DNA from: Pedobacter namyangjuensis | Lineage (GTDB): Bacteria; Bacteroidota; Bacteroidia; Sphingobacteriales; Sphingobacteriaceae | DNA: 64,000 nt | Assembly: GCF_003313325.1 (NCBI RefSeq) | Contig: NZ_QMHQ01000002.1 | Location: forward strand, 496,001-560,000 | Direction: 5' to 3' | Shown: positions 10,061 to 18,089 of the stretch, piece by piece | Layout of the letters: each line of letters begins with the position of its first letter | How positions within the stretch are numbered: the stretch's first letter is position 1 | Program-made: the position numbers and the translations under genes | The notes under the pieces: model-generated | The model's input: the letters and a program-made list of their open reading frames with translations, nothing else | Database searches by the model: none | Told to the model about the DNA's origin: nothing

Positions 10061-12688
10061 TTAATTGTTTAATTGAATATGTGCTTTTGTTGGTTTCGGC
10101 TGTACATCCACAGCAATTGATAGACTTTTTGCTTGGCTACAGCCCGTGGTTAAATCTTTAACCGATAGCAATTTATATGTGAATACACCCACGCTTGTTA
10201 ATGGTACCGTAACTGTTGCAGTATCAGAACCAGTAACTGTTGAGACCGTGAGCGGCGCTCCATCGTTAATACTGTAGCTAAATTCGAAGGCATTTAGTGC
10301 GCTCGAACCCTTAAATGTGATTACAGGGTTATCAGTAGCGTCTACACAAACATTTAACGGACCAGTCGCGGTAGCATCTGGTAATGTGTTGGATCTTACG
10401 ATTACATTGGTTTGCGTTCTTTTGGTATTTAACGTTTTAATATAGAAGTTGTAAATACCAGTACTAGATAGGGTTCCGCTTACTGTTCGAATTCCAGAAA
10501 CATCTTGTAAACTTAATACCGGAGGCAACGCAGAGTTTTCAAATTGTGTTCCATCCGCAGATAACGGGTAAAAAACCGGATTGATGGCACTTCCTTGGCA
10601 TAAATCCTGGCCATTAACCGTATTATATTTAATGTTGTTGCATAAGCCCGTGCCCGACGAGGATCCATTTAAACATTCTTCATCCGCATCTATCGATTCT
10701 GCCGGATTATTGCCTGTTGCATCTGGATCGCTTAAATCTGCCGGCCTTAAGATGCTCGCTTTAACATCTGCGAATATTTGATTATAATTACCTGCAAAAT
10801 TGGCGACAACTAATACATCAATTGTTCCTTGGTTCGGAATGTTGAGCAAAGCAGTGTATTTTTGCGCAAAAGTAGTTGCATTATTTACTACCACTCCTGT
10901 ACTTTGATTATTCGTTGAAACCGAATTAATGGTTAACCCAGTCGGCAAAGCAATGGCTAATTGCGCTCTATCGACAGCCGAAGGACCGTCATTCTGAACC
11001 CGCACGGTGTAAGTAATCGTTCGATCTGAAAAATATTTTGATAAATCTGGATTAATTGATTCTATTTTTAAATCTGCATGCCGAATTTCAATGTTGACCA
11101 TTTTTGTGGTTTTACCACTCTCGATATAGGTCCAAGTGTCCATGGAACGTTCGTCGCCAAATTGATTGTTTTCGCTATAAGCACCAAACTTATGCCCATT
11201 AACCTTACTGCTTTGTCCTGTTAAATTAGTTACCGGATTAGAACTATTACGCCCCGGCACACCCGCATTAGTAATGTTCACATCATCCCAGTAAACAATA
11301 TCGCTATACTCTGATAGGACGGTATTTAATGGATTTACTTCATACGCGGTGGTGTTCTCTGTTAGTTCAATAATAATTCCCTGAGGATTGATTTCCATAT
11401 CAATGTATGGAAAATGCACTTCTGCCGACCTTAAGAAAGTTTCTACCAACGGCGTAATGGGGCCAGGTGGCAACAAATTTCCATTGCCATCTTTTACGTC
11501 CCAAAATACTTCATTATATCCTTGCACTGCTGCGCCGTTGATAATACGATTGGCGCCGTTTACCACTGGAATAGTTATTTGATAACTACCAGGTGAAGAA
11601 GCAGTAAAAGTAATTTTCGCTCCTTTATAACCAATCTTCCCTTCTGTACCTTCTACACCAGCAAATTTCAAATCGGTAATAATGGGCAGTACGGCATTTC
11701 TTTTTAGCCAAGTAGATTGATTCGCCGCCGTTACATAAGCGGCTCCACTTTCGGGTAAATCTGCATTAGGCTTGTTATAAAAAATCTTATGGGTTTTGTT
11801 TAAGGTGTTATCGAGTGTTCTTGGATCATGAAGACCAGAAAGCGCAATCTTGGTAGAGGCATTTAAACTTTTGTAAGTAGCTACCCCATTTACAGCAAAA
11901 CCATTATTGTTAGAAAAAAAAGTGAAAGCATAGCCATTATTGCCATTGGTTTGTACACGGTAAGCTCTTCCATCTTCGGTAAGAACATAATTAGTTACAT
12001 AAAAACCTTTTGAGCTATTGGTAAAATTGTTTCTAATCCCCAGATTCAAAACATTGGTATATACACGCCCATTTATCCAAGCCGATCCTGCAACATTTCT
12101 TACAGAAACATCCCAAGCTGCTATGTAATTTGAATTTGTGTTGGTCTGTTGATTCCAATTCCCATTTGCCAATACATCCGGTGGAGTAATATCGCTACTG
12201 GTTCCATTTCCAACAGGCGCTAAAAATTCTACGCTCCAAACCCCTTCTCTTGCCGTTGTGACAGAAATACTGATTGGTGTGTAGCCCAGCCCCGGTCCTT
12301 GTAACTCGGCAAATCTGTTTGGAATAAGACCTACATTATTATTTACATTGTAAGTGGTGCTGATTCCATCCGGTGATGTTACAATTATCCTTCCATTGTT
12401 TACACCAATAGCACTTGATGCAACCGCAATTGTTTCGCCTGCTTTTGCATAAACAAAATGAGCACCTCGGGTTTTGAATGGAAAACGATCTGTATAATTA
12501 GTTGGGTCGACGTTTGCGTACAAAAAAGCCCTATTACCCTTTGCGTCAGCAGGGTAAAAATCTTTGCTACCCTCTGCATAACTAGGGCCAGCAAATAAAG
12601 AAAGTAAAACAAAGGCTATACAACACAGCGGTAGCTGTGAAGCCAACAATGATAGCCTCAATAAACTTAGTAACCTCATGCAATACAT
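10061..12688 (-). CDS. Large secreted DUF11-containing protein, first gene of the T9SS operon
   Basis: The 875-residue protein has a long hydrophobic signal region ending AGPSYA and a large beta-rich N-terminal part; YKSL-, FYNKPNADLP- and GYNEVFWDVKDGNGN-type segments resemble proteins often annotated as hypothetical or gliding-related. A DUF11 domain follows at about 545-625 (YTVRVQNDGPSAVDRAQLAIALP), and an Ig-like C-terminal part ends PKPTKAHIQLNN. No typical type IX C-terminal domain is seen. A second ATG three codons in (12679) is an alternative start. It probably forms a surface structure with the next three gene products. The exact function is unknown. Confidence 0.82.
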   Translation of the reverse strand: MYCMRLLSLLRLSLLASQLPLCCIAFVLLSLFAGPSYAEGSKDFYPADAKGNRAFLYANVDPTNYTDRFPFKTRGAHFVYAKAGETIAVASSAIGVNNGRIIVTSPDGISTTYNVNNNVGLIPNRFAELQGPGLGYTPISISVTTAREGVWSVEFLAPVGNGTSSDITPPDVLANGNWNQQTNTNSNYIAAWDVSVRNVAGSAWINGRVYTNVLNLGIRNNFTNSSKGFYVTNYVLTEDGRAYRVQTNGNNGYAFTFFSNNNGFAVNGVATYKSLNASTKIALSGLHDPRTLDNTLNKTHKIFYNKPNADLPESGAAYVTAANQSTWLKRNAVLPIITDLKFAGVEGTEGKIGYKGAKITFTASSPGSYQITIPVVNGANRIINGAAVQGYNEVFWDVKDGNGNLLPPGPITPLVETFLRSAEVHFPYIDMEINPQGIIIELTENTTAYEVNPLNTVLSEYSDIVYWDDVNITNAGVPGRNSSNPVTNLTGQSSKVNGHKFGAYSENNQFGDERSMDTWTYIESGKTTKMVNIEIRHADLKIESINPDLSKYFSDRTITYTVRVQNDGPSAVDRAQLAIALPTGLTINSVSTNNQSTGVVVNNATTFAQKYTALLNIPNQGTIDVLVVANFAGNYNQIFADVKASILRPADLSDPDATGNNPAESIDADEECLNGSSSGTGLCNNIKYNTVNGQDLCQGSAINPVFYPLSADGTQFENSALPPVLSLQDVSGIRTVSGTLSSTGIYNFYIKTLNTKRTQTNVIVRSNTLPDATATGPLNVCVDATDNPVITFKGSSALNAFEFSYSINDGAPLTVSTVTGSDTATVTVPLTSVGVFTYKLLSVKDLTTGCSQAKSLSIAVDVQPKPTKAHIQLNN

Positions 12689-12785
12689 ATCTCAAAATGA
12701 GCATGCACCGCAAAAGCGTGACTGCGCTAAACAAAACATAATAGGTAATAATCTGCAACTAAAATAGGAACAATATTTGATTAAG

Positions 12786-12818
12786 GTAATTATTTCTACA
12801 ATTTGTAGAAATAATTAC
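12786..12818. promoter_or_regulatory. Perfect 33-bp palindrome upstream of the T9SS operon, with an extra half-site
   Basis: Two 16-bp arms (GTAATTATTTCTACAA and its exact complement) flank a single central T. A third, 12/14-matching half-site, GTAGAAAATATTAC, lies at 12838-12851, exactly 33 bp from the corresponding arm. The palindrome is 98 bp upstream of the first gene of the operon. It has no following T run, so an operator for a dimeric regulator is more likely than a terminator. The bound protein is unknown. Confidence 0.6.
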
Positions 12819-12952
12819 TCTGCAAATTTCAATTTACGTAGAAAATATTACCCAAAAATTTATAATACTGTAATAAATACAACAAAATCTTAATCTTAGC
12901 TAAATCTATTGCAATCTTTTGTACTCAGCGCCGGAGTCGAACTTTTTAAACG

Positions 12953-12982
12953 AAAAAAGCCTTAGATTTCTCTAAGGCTTTT
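12953..12982 (-). terminator. Terminator downstream of tRNA-Arg
   Basis: The hairpin AAAGCCTTAGA / TCTAAGGCTTT with a 4-nt loop is followed on the minus strand by a T run. It begins immediately after the 3' end of the tRNA gene. Confidence 0.85.
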
Positions 12983-12983
12983 G

Positions 12984-13057
12984 TACCCCCAACAGGATTC
13001 GAACCTGTGACCTACGGTTTAGAAAACCGGTGCTCTATCCAGCTGAGCTATGGAGGC
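12984..13057 (-). tRNA. tRNA-Arg (anticodon TCT)
   Basis: The gene folds as a standard 74-nt cloverleaf. The acceptor arm GCCTCCA pairs with TGGGGGT (two G-U pairs), the D arm is GCTCAGCTGGATAGAGC, the anticodon stem-loop is CGGTTTTCTAAACCG with TCT in the loop, and the T arm is ACAGGTTCGAATCCTGT. CCA is not encoded. Promoter and terminator flank it closely, so it is transcribed alone. Confidence 0.97.
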
Positions 13058-13095
13058 ATCCCTAAACAAACAAACGAATTATCGGTTTAGTGGTG

Positions 13096-13103
13096 CAAAG
13101 ATA
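13096..13103 (-). promoter_or_regulatory. TAnnTTTG -7 box of the tRNA-Arg promoter
   Basis: TATCTTTG on the minus strand is a perfect match to the Bacteroidota -7 consensus TAnnTTTG. It lies 39 nt upstream of the mature 5' end of the tRNA, in the position also seen for the other two tRNA genes in the window. Confidence 0.7.
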
Positions 13104-13258
13104 TAATTTCAATTGCATTTTTTATAAAATTTTAAAAAAATATATAGCAAATACAAAACCTAAATCATTTATCAATTGATTAACAAATGGTTATAAAACT
13201 AAATTTAACGCGTTTTAGAGTTGCTTATATCATTAAATGCACTTAGTTTCAATTCTCA

Positions 13259-14434
13259 TTACCTTTTACTTCGCAATAGCGCTTCTATGTAATAATAATC
13301 AGCATAATTAATTGGAACATCTACCTCAGAATTTGCCGTGCGGTGACCTGTACTATGCGCTAAAATAAAACCATAATTCTCACCAATGGCATTTGTGTAA
13401 CTGTTAGTACTTAATGATGAGAGTATTTTATCTGCAGCCATTTTATAGCGCTTTTTATCCTTGCTATAATCCATTAACTCGTAAAGTGCTGATGCTGTAA
13501 TTGCGGCGGCCGAAGCATCTCTCGGTGCATCCGGGATTGCCGGATCATTATAATCCCAATATGGAATGCCGTCTGCTGGTGTAATTTTACTATTCAAAAT
13601 GTAGTTCGCGATAGCGTCTGCTTGTTCTAAATAAACAGGATTTTTTGTGTAGCGATAACATAGCGTATAACCATACAAGCCCCAAGCTTGGCCACGAGAC
13701 CATGCAGACTCTTTAGCGTAACCTTGTGCTGTTACTTTATTACGTACATTTCCAGAAACTGTATCATAATCCACTACGTGATAGGAACTAAAATCGGGGC
13801 GGAAATGATTTTTAATTGTGTTGTTTGCATGGGTTACGGCAATTTTATAAAATGATGAGTCTCTTGTAAATTTAGTAGCCTCAAAAAGCAACTCTAAATT
13901 CATCATATTATCAATTATTACGGCATACTTCCATTTATCACCATTATGATCCCAGGATTTTATTACGCCAGCCTTTGCATTAAATCTTGATGAGAGCGAC
14001 TTGGCAGCCTGCACGACAACCGATTTATAAACTGTGTCCTGCGTTAATTTAAAACCATTCCCAAACGGACAATAAATCATAAATCCCAAATCGTGTGTAG
14101 TTTTATTAAATTGTTCTTTTTTAATATCCTCAGTATACTTTTTTGCTAACCACAACCATTTCTCATCTTTAGTAAATTGATAGTAAAACCAAAGTTGTGC
14201 CGGAAAAAAGCCACTTGTCCAATCTCGAGATGATACCATTTTAAACTTACCATTCTCTACCGTACGTGGTGATACTTGATCGGGTTTAATTTTTCTGGCC
14301 GAATCGACTTTGCTGATTAAAACATCGCTTTGCGCCATAGCACTTTGCATTGATTTTTTAACGTTTACTTTTTGCGCATAGCCCAGGCTTGCAATCGTAA
14401 ATAAAACCGCAACCATTGTAATTTTCAATTTCAT
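13259..14434 (-). CDS. Glycoside hydrolase family 88 unsaturated glycuronyl hydrolase
   Basis: The 391-residue periplasmic or secreted enzyme has a signal peptide ending ASLGYAQ. It has the (alpha/alpha)6-barrel pattern of GH88, which removes the unsaturated uronic acid left at the non-reducing end by polysaccharide lyases. Family motifs are visible: SRDWTSGFFPAQLWFYY near 70-85, THDLGFMIYCPFG with the conserved Asp, DNMMNLELLFEA with the second catalytic Asp, SAWSRGQAWGLYGY, and DASAAAITASALYEL. It follows the membrane-anchored zinc-ribbon protein with only 2 bp between stop and start, so the two are translationally linked. No lyase or transporter gene is next to it. The exact substrate (heparin-, chondroitin- or alginate-derived) cannot be read from the sequence. 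Confidence 0.9.
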   Translation of the reverse strand: MKLKITMVAVLFTIASLGYAQKVNVKKSMQSAMAQSDVLISKVDSARKIKPDQVSPRTVENGKFKMVSSRDWTSGFFPAQLWFYYQFTKDEKWLWLAKKYTEDIKKEQFNKTTHDLGFMIYCPFGNGFKLTQDTVYKSVVVQAAKSLSSRFNAKAGVIKSWDHNGDKWKYAVIIDNMMNLELLFEATKFTRDSSFYKIAVTHANNTIKNHFRPDFSSYHVVDYDTVSGNVRNKVTAQGYAKESAWSRGQAWGLYGYTLCYRYTKNPVYLEQADAIANYILNSKITPADGIPYWDYNDPAIPDAPRDASAAAITASALYELMDYSKDKKRYKMAADKILSSLSTNSYTNAIGENYGFILAHSTGHRTANSEVDVPINYADYYYIEALLRSKR

Positions 14435-14436
14435 AA

Positions 14437-15312
14437 TTATTGTTTTAATGCCACATTACTAGTTAAGACCAATTTACTCCAACCGTTTTTATCCAACCAT
14501 TTTAACTCCTTTTTACGTTCTTCCATTATTTTTTTAATTTTCGAAGCATAAGTCCAACAAGTGCTTTGCCTAATACCAAGTTTTTCTGAAAGTTGATGAG
14601 AGGAAATATTCCCTTTGTAGCAATAAATTAAGTACAATAAATAAAATGCTTTTTGAATAGGGATTCTGTTATTCTCAAATATCGTTTGGCACAATACAGA
14701 TTCTTCGTAAGTGCATTTTGTGCAACGTCTATTAAACGGGTTTTTACCATTACAGTAATTGGTATTATTACATTTTTTACAGTGATATCCTGCCTGCCAC
14801 TTAACGTCTGCTAAAAATTTATAACAGCTTTCTTTTTCTGCAAACTGTTTCGCAAAATGTTCTAAATCATCATCTATTAGTTTTACTGGATGTTTAAACG
14901 CGGTTACAATCGTGGGAAAGTGGTCTATTTCTAGCAAAACGTTTAATCGTAAAATTTGCTCTTCTTGCTGTTTTAGAACAGTGTTTTTATGCAACAATTC
15001 TAAAGTTTGTTTTTCTAAAAGGATGGTTTTTTGAAGAAGTTCTTTAGATTTTTGTCGAAGCTCTTTGTTTCGCTCGGTCAATTTATTTCCCAAATCGGTT
15101 GCAACTTGATTTTTGACGCAAAGCTCGGCTTTTGTTTTGGTTAAGATTTTATTATCGGCCTTACTTTTCCGTTCCGCTTTAAGACAAAAACGAATAGTCA
15201 ACACAGCGCTAATAATAATAAGAAACAATAATACGATACTTAAACCATCAACAGAAGCAAATGGCAACACTAGTAACCGAGCGTATGGCAAAAGTAGTAG
15301 CCAATTAAACAT
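14437..15312 (-). CDS. Membrane-anchored coiled-coil protein with IS1595-like zinc ribbon and HTH
   Basis: The 291-residue protein starts with one or two membrane segments (residues 3-20 and 23-43), followed by a long charged coiled coil (about 46-128, with repeats such as RNKELRQKSKELLQKT). Its C-terminal half resembles only the N-terminal DNA-binding part of IS1595/ISXO2-type transposases. That part holds a zinc ribbon with Cys178, Cys181, Cys197 and Cys200, then the FENNRIPIQKAFYLLYLIYCYKGNISSHQLSEKLG region and a helix-turn-helix at about 234-262 (GIRQSTCWTYASKIKKIM). The DDE nuclease domain is absent. It is probably a domesticated DNA-binding protein held at the membrane. Its stop is 2 bp from the GH88 start, which suggests that it controls, or is controlled with, uronate metabolism. 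Confidence 0.75.
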   Translation of the reverse strand: MFNWLLLLPYARLLVLPFASVDGLSIVLLFLIIISAVLTIRFCLKAERKSKADNKILTKTKAELCVKNQVATDLGNKLTERNKELRQKSKELLQKTILLEKQTLELLHKNTVLKQQEEQILRLNVLLEIDHFPTIVTAFKHPVKLIDDDLEHFAKQFAEKESCYKFLADVKWQAGYHCKKCNNTNYCNGKNPFNRRCTKCTYEESVLCQTIFENNRIPIQKAFYLLYLIYCYKGNISSHQLSEKLGIRQSTCWTYASKIKKIMEERKKELKWLDKNGWSKLVLTSNVALKQ

Positions 15313-15403
15313 AGGTATAAAGCGTTATAAAAGCGATGAAATTATTTGGTTAGTTTCAATGCTTAAATATATTAACAAATACCCAAATTATATAGCAAAA
15401 AGA

Positions 15404-15432
15404 AAAGGTCTTGCTTACTAAGCAAGACCTTT
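15404..15432. terminator. Terminator downstream of the MaoC gene
   Basis: The near-perfect hairpin AAAGGTCTTGCTTA / TAAGCAAGACCTTT, with almost no loop, lies 19 bp beyond the stop of the MaoC gene. It separates that gene from the zinc-ribbon gene. Confidence 0.8.
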
Positions 15433-15450
15433 AAACTATAAAGAAACTTG

Positions 15451-15915
15451 TTACGCTGTTATAAAGTGATAAAGAAACATCACATCGCCAACATAAGCAG
15501 GTTTTGCCTGATCTTTAATTACTAACGTTGCTTCGATATTTACTTTGGTAACGCCTCTTAAATTTACAATATTCTTTAATTTTGCTTTTAATTGAACTTG
15601 ATCGTTTACCAAAACCGCCTGCCCAAATTTGAAGCTTTCTATACCATAGTTTATCTCCATTTTTATGTTACGGATATCAGCAATTTGTTTCCATAAATAT
15701 GGGATAAGCGATAAAGTTAAGTAACCATGAGCTATTGTAGTTTTGAAAGGACTGTCTGTTTTTGCTTTCTCTGCATCAATATGTATCCATTGATGATCTA
15801 ACGTTGCATCTGCAAATTTGGTAATTTGCTCTTGATCAATTGTATGCCATTGAGACACCCCTATTTCTTTACCTAAGTAAGCTTCAAACTCCTGATAACT
15901 TTCTACTACTACCAT
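15451..15915 (-). CDS. MaoC/NodN-like hot-dog enoyl-CoA hydratase
   Basis: The 154-residue single hot-dog-fold protein shows the hydratase-2 motif: DATLDHQWIHID near residues 36-47, carrying the Asp and His of the active site, followed by IAHGYLTLSLIP. The family hydrates trans-2-enoyl-CoA to (R)-3-hydroxyacyl-CoA. Close relatives are often named NodN-like, and their true substrate is uncertain. It is transcribed alone or with the upstream MazG-like gene (35 bp away). Confidence 0.88.
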   Translation of the reverse strand: MVVVESYQEFEAYLGKEIGVSQWHTIDQEQITKFADATLDHQWIHIDAEKAKTDSPFKTTIAHGYLTLSLIPYLWKQIADIRNIKMEINYGIESFKFGQAVLVNDQVQLKAKLKNIVNLRGVTKVNIEATLVIKDQAKPAYVGDVMFLYHFITA

Positions 15916-15950
15916 ACTATTTTTTTAAATTTTGTTAATTATAGTAATAT

Positions 15951-16418
15951 TTATTTTAATAATCCAGATAAGTTTGCAGGAGAATAATTAATAGATTTTA
16001 ATGTTTTATGATCTCCATCTCTGTAAACCAAAAACAATCCGTCTATTTCTTTGTGGTAAGCGTTTACATTTCCGTTAGCTTTATAATGTGCAATAGTTGC
16101 ATCTGCCTCGGCTAAAGTTTTACATGCTTTGCTCATGTTAGAGCGATGAACCTCGTCAAATAACACTTTAAACTTATCTGCCAAGCCAAACTCCAATACT
16201 GCTCCTGCTAAAACATATTGTAAATCGCAAAGAGCATCAGCAATTTCTACCATATTAGCATCGTTAACTGCCTCCTGTAACTCTTTAAGTTCTTCGGCAA
16301 TTAAATCTATCCTTAACTGGCTTCTTTCTTTAGAAGGAATTGTAGCTTGTTCTAAAATTGGGTGCTTAAATGTTTTATGAAACTCTGCAACCTGGCTTAA
16401 TGCGTTTAAATCTTCCAT
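15951..16418 (-). CDS. MazG-like nucleotide pyrophosphohydrolase
   Basis: An all-alpha NTP-pyrophosphatase of about 155 residues. The metal-binding pattern EELKELQEA followed by EIADALCDLQYVLAG is the EExxE/ExxD signature of MazG-like enzymes, which cleave nucleoside triphosphates to monophosphates and pyrophosphate. I chose the ATG at 16418 (MEDLNALSQVAEFHKTF). A longer reading from 16469 adds 17 residues with no family similarity. The C-terminal half (HRSNMSKACKTLAEADATIAHYKANG) matches a subgroup common in Bacteroidota. The physiological substrate is unknown. Confidence 0.85.
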   Translation of the reverse strand: MEDLNALSQVAEFHKTFKHPILEQATIPSKERSQLRIDLIAEELKELQEAVNDANMVEIADALCDLQYVLAGAVLEFGLADKFKVLFDEVHRSNMSKACKTLAEADATIAHYKANGNVNAYHKEIDGLFLVYRDGDHKTLKSINYSPANLSGLLK

Positions 16419-16588
16419 TTTTACTTTTTTGTGAAGTACGAAGTTTAGACAATTTACAAGAGGAGGCAAATTTTCTTATCAACAATAAAATATTATTAAC
16501 AAATATCATTAGCCTTTGGCAGACATCAACGAAAAAAAGCTTTCAGGTAGAATACGTCATTCATGCTAAATGCGCCTTTTCAAAATTC

Positions 16589-17473
16589 TTAAACTAACGA
16601 CTTTTTGCGAAAGAAAATGCTTTTAAAACTTATCTCCGAAATTAAGGTCGCTAGAAAAATTAATCCACCTCCTACAATCAGTTTCCAGGACAAATCCTCA
16701 CTTAAAATATAAAACGCTGCTATTGCGCCAAAGACAGGTTCAAAAAGATAGATAACCGAAACTCTTTCGGCGCTAATATAACGTTGTGCAATATTAGATA
16801 CAGTGTACATAAATGCCGTAGAAAAGAGTGAACAAAAAATAACACCTTGCCAAAATGTTTTTTGCGCTGGTAGCCAAACTGCATCACCGTCTGTTAAAGC
16901 TAACCCAAAAGTTAGCAAAGCGCAGGTTGCAAACATGGGCACAATGGTAGGAACAAGACTTTTTAAACTTGCTTTTTTTTCTACCACGATTAAGTATACT
17001 GCAAAAGCTACGGCACCCAAAAGTGTGTACAAGTCTCCAGTATTTATTACAAAATGTTGTTTTATTGAAATAACAGATAAACCCGCCAATGCAATTAATG
17101 CAGCAAACCAAGTTTTAGAAGGCGCCGCAATGCGATAAAAAAATAATTTAAGCAACGGTACAATTACTACGCTAGTTCCGGCAATAAAAGCAGTTTGCGA
17201 TGCAGTACTGAATTTTATACCGAGTGTTTGTAAATGTATTCCCAAAAATAAGGGTATGGCCAAAGTTGCTCCTATTCTCATGTCGGACCAACTCATCTGT
17301 TTTACGTATTTCAAGAAAACCAACGAAAGCACAAGAGTGGCTACCAAAAACCTATAAAATAAAAATGTACCTGCAGATTCCTGCCCTATTGCCAATTTGG
17401 TAACAGAAAATGAAATTCCCCAAAAAGCTGTTCCCAGAATTAATAACAACAGTAATAATTTCTTTTTTTCCAT
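16589..17473 (-). CDS. EamA/DMT family inner-membrane transporter
   Basis: The 294-residue protein has ten predicted membrane helices in two EamA repeats. It begins LLLLLLILGTAFWGISFSVTK, the typical first helix of drug/metabolite exporters, and the second repeat begins near VNTGDLYTLLGAVAFAVYL. The substrate is unknown. It starts 4 bp after the GNAT acetyltransferase gene and is probably co-transcribed with it. Confidence 0.9.
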   Translation of the reverse strand: MEKKKLLLLLLILGTAFWGISFSVTKLAIGQESAGTFLFYRFLVATLVLSLVFLKYVKQMSWSDMRIGATLAIPLFLGIHLQTLGIKFSTASQTAFIAGTSVVIVPLLKLFFYRIAAPSKTWFAALIALAGLSVISIKQHFVINTGDLYTLLGAVAFAVYLIVVEKKASLKSLVPTIVPMFATCALLTFGLALTDGDAVWLPAQKTFWQGVIFCSLFSTAFMYTVSNIAQRYISAERVSVIYLFEPVFGAIAAFYILSEDLSWKLIVGGGLIFLATLISEISFKSIFFRKKSLV

Positions 17474-17477
17474 TTGG

Positions 17478-18017
17478 CTAATGGTTAACTTGCGCTACAA
17501 ATAAAATTTTCTTCATCAAGATATCAGTCTGTTCTTCATTTCCTAGTCTGAAAATATGTTTATCAAATGGCCTAAAGCCGTTTTTTTCGTAAAAACCAAT
17601 CGCTTTCAAATTATTTTCCCAAACGCCCAACCACACATAATCTACCTGCAAACTTTCAGCAATTTCAATAGCTTTAGCGTAAAGCATTTGCCCTATTTTT
17701 TTACCTTGAAAAGCATTTAAAATGTAAATCCTTTCTATTTCCAAAGCATTTTCATCAGGAAATTCCTTTTGGGCATTGCCAATATTAAGCTTCAGATAAC
17801 CGATAACTTGAGCATTTAGATAAGCCAAATAAAACTGCGAACAAGTGTTTTCAAGTTCTACAATTAGTTTATCTGTTGAGAAATTTTCTTCAAGATATTT
17901 ACTCATATTATGCTCGTCGTTTGTTGCCGAGAAAGTTTCAAGAAAAGTTTGTTTACTTATTCCTTGTAGCGCTTCTATATCATCAATCGTAATCTGTTTT
18001 ATTTCAATATTCTCCAT
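17478..18017 (-). CDS. GNAT family N-acetyltransferase
   Basis: The 179-residue protein has the GNAT fold. The acetyl-CoA-binding loop is seen at ERIYILNAFQGKKIGQMLYAKAIE (Q/R-x-x-G-x-G/A variant), followed by NNLKAIGFYEKNGFRPFDKHIFRLG. Relatives act on polyamines, amino acids or peptides; the substrate here cannot be told. It is divergent from a LysR regulator gene 72 bp away, which may control the GNAT-EamA pair. Confidence 0.9.
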   Translation of the reverse strand: MENIEIKQITIDDIEALQGISKQTFLETFSATNDEHNMSKYLEENFSTDKLIVELENTCSQFYLAYLNAQVIGYLKLNIGNAQKEFPDENALEIERIYILNAFQGKKIGQMLYAKAIEIAESLQVDYVWLGVWENNLKAIGFYEKNGFRPFDKHIFRLGNEEQTDILMKKILFVAQVNH

Positions 18018-18089
18018 AGGCCAAATCTACGCCAACAATAAATGTTATGAAATGCTATTTTTTCATTTATTAATGATTATTTTGCATTA

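Noticed and set aside
10061..12688. Possibility that the three secreted proteins are pieces of one broken gene
   Set aside because: Each has its own signal peptide and start codon, and the gaps contain stops that would not be cured by a single shift.
14437..15312. Idea that an active IS1595 insertion sequence is present
   Set aside because: There is no DDE nuclease domain, no terminal inverted repeats and no target duplication that I can see.
15113..15421. 102-codon plus-strand frame opposite the zinc-ribbon gene
   Set aside because: It runs over the membrane/coiled-coil part of that gene and through the terminator at 15404; no support as a gene.
16803..17138. 111-codon plus-strand frame
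   Set aside because: It is antisense to the EamA transporter gene and has no family character.
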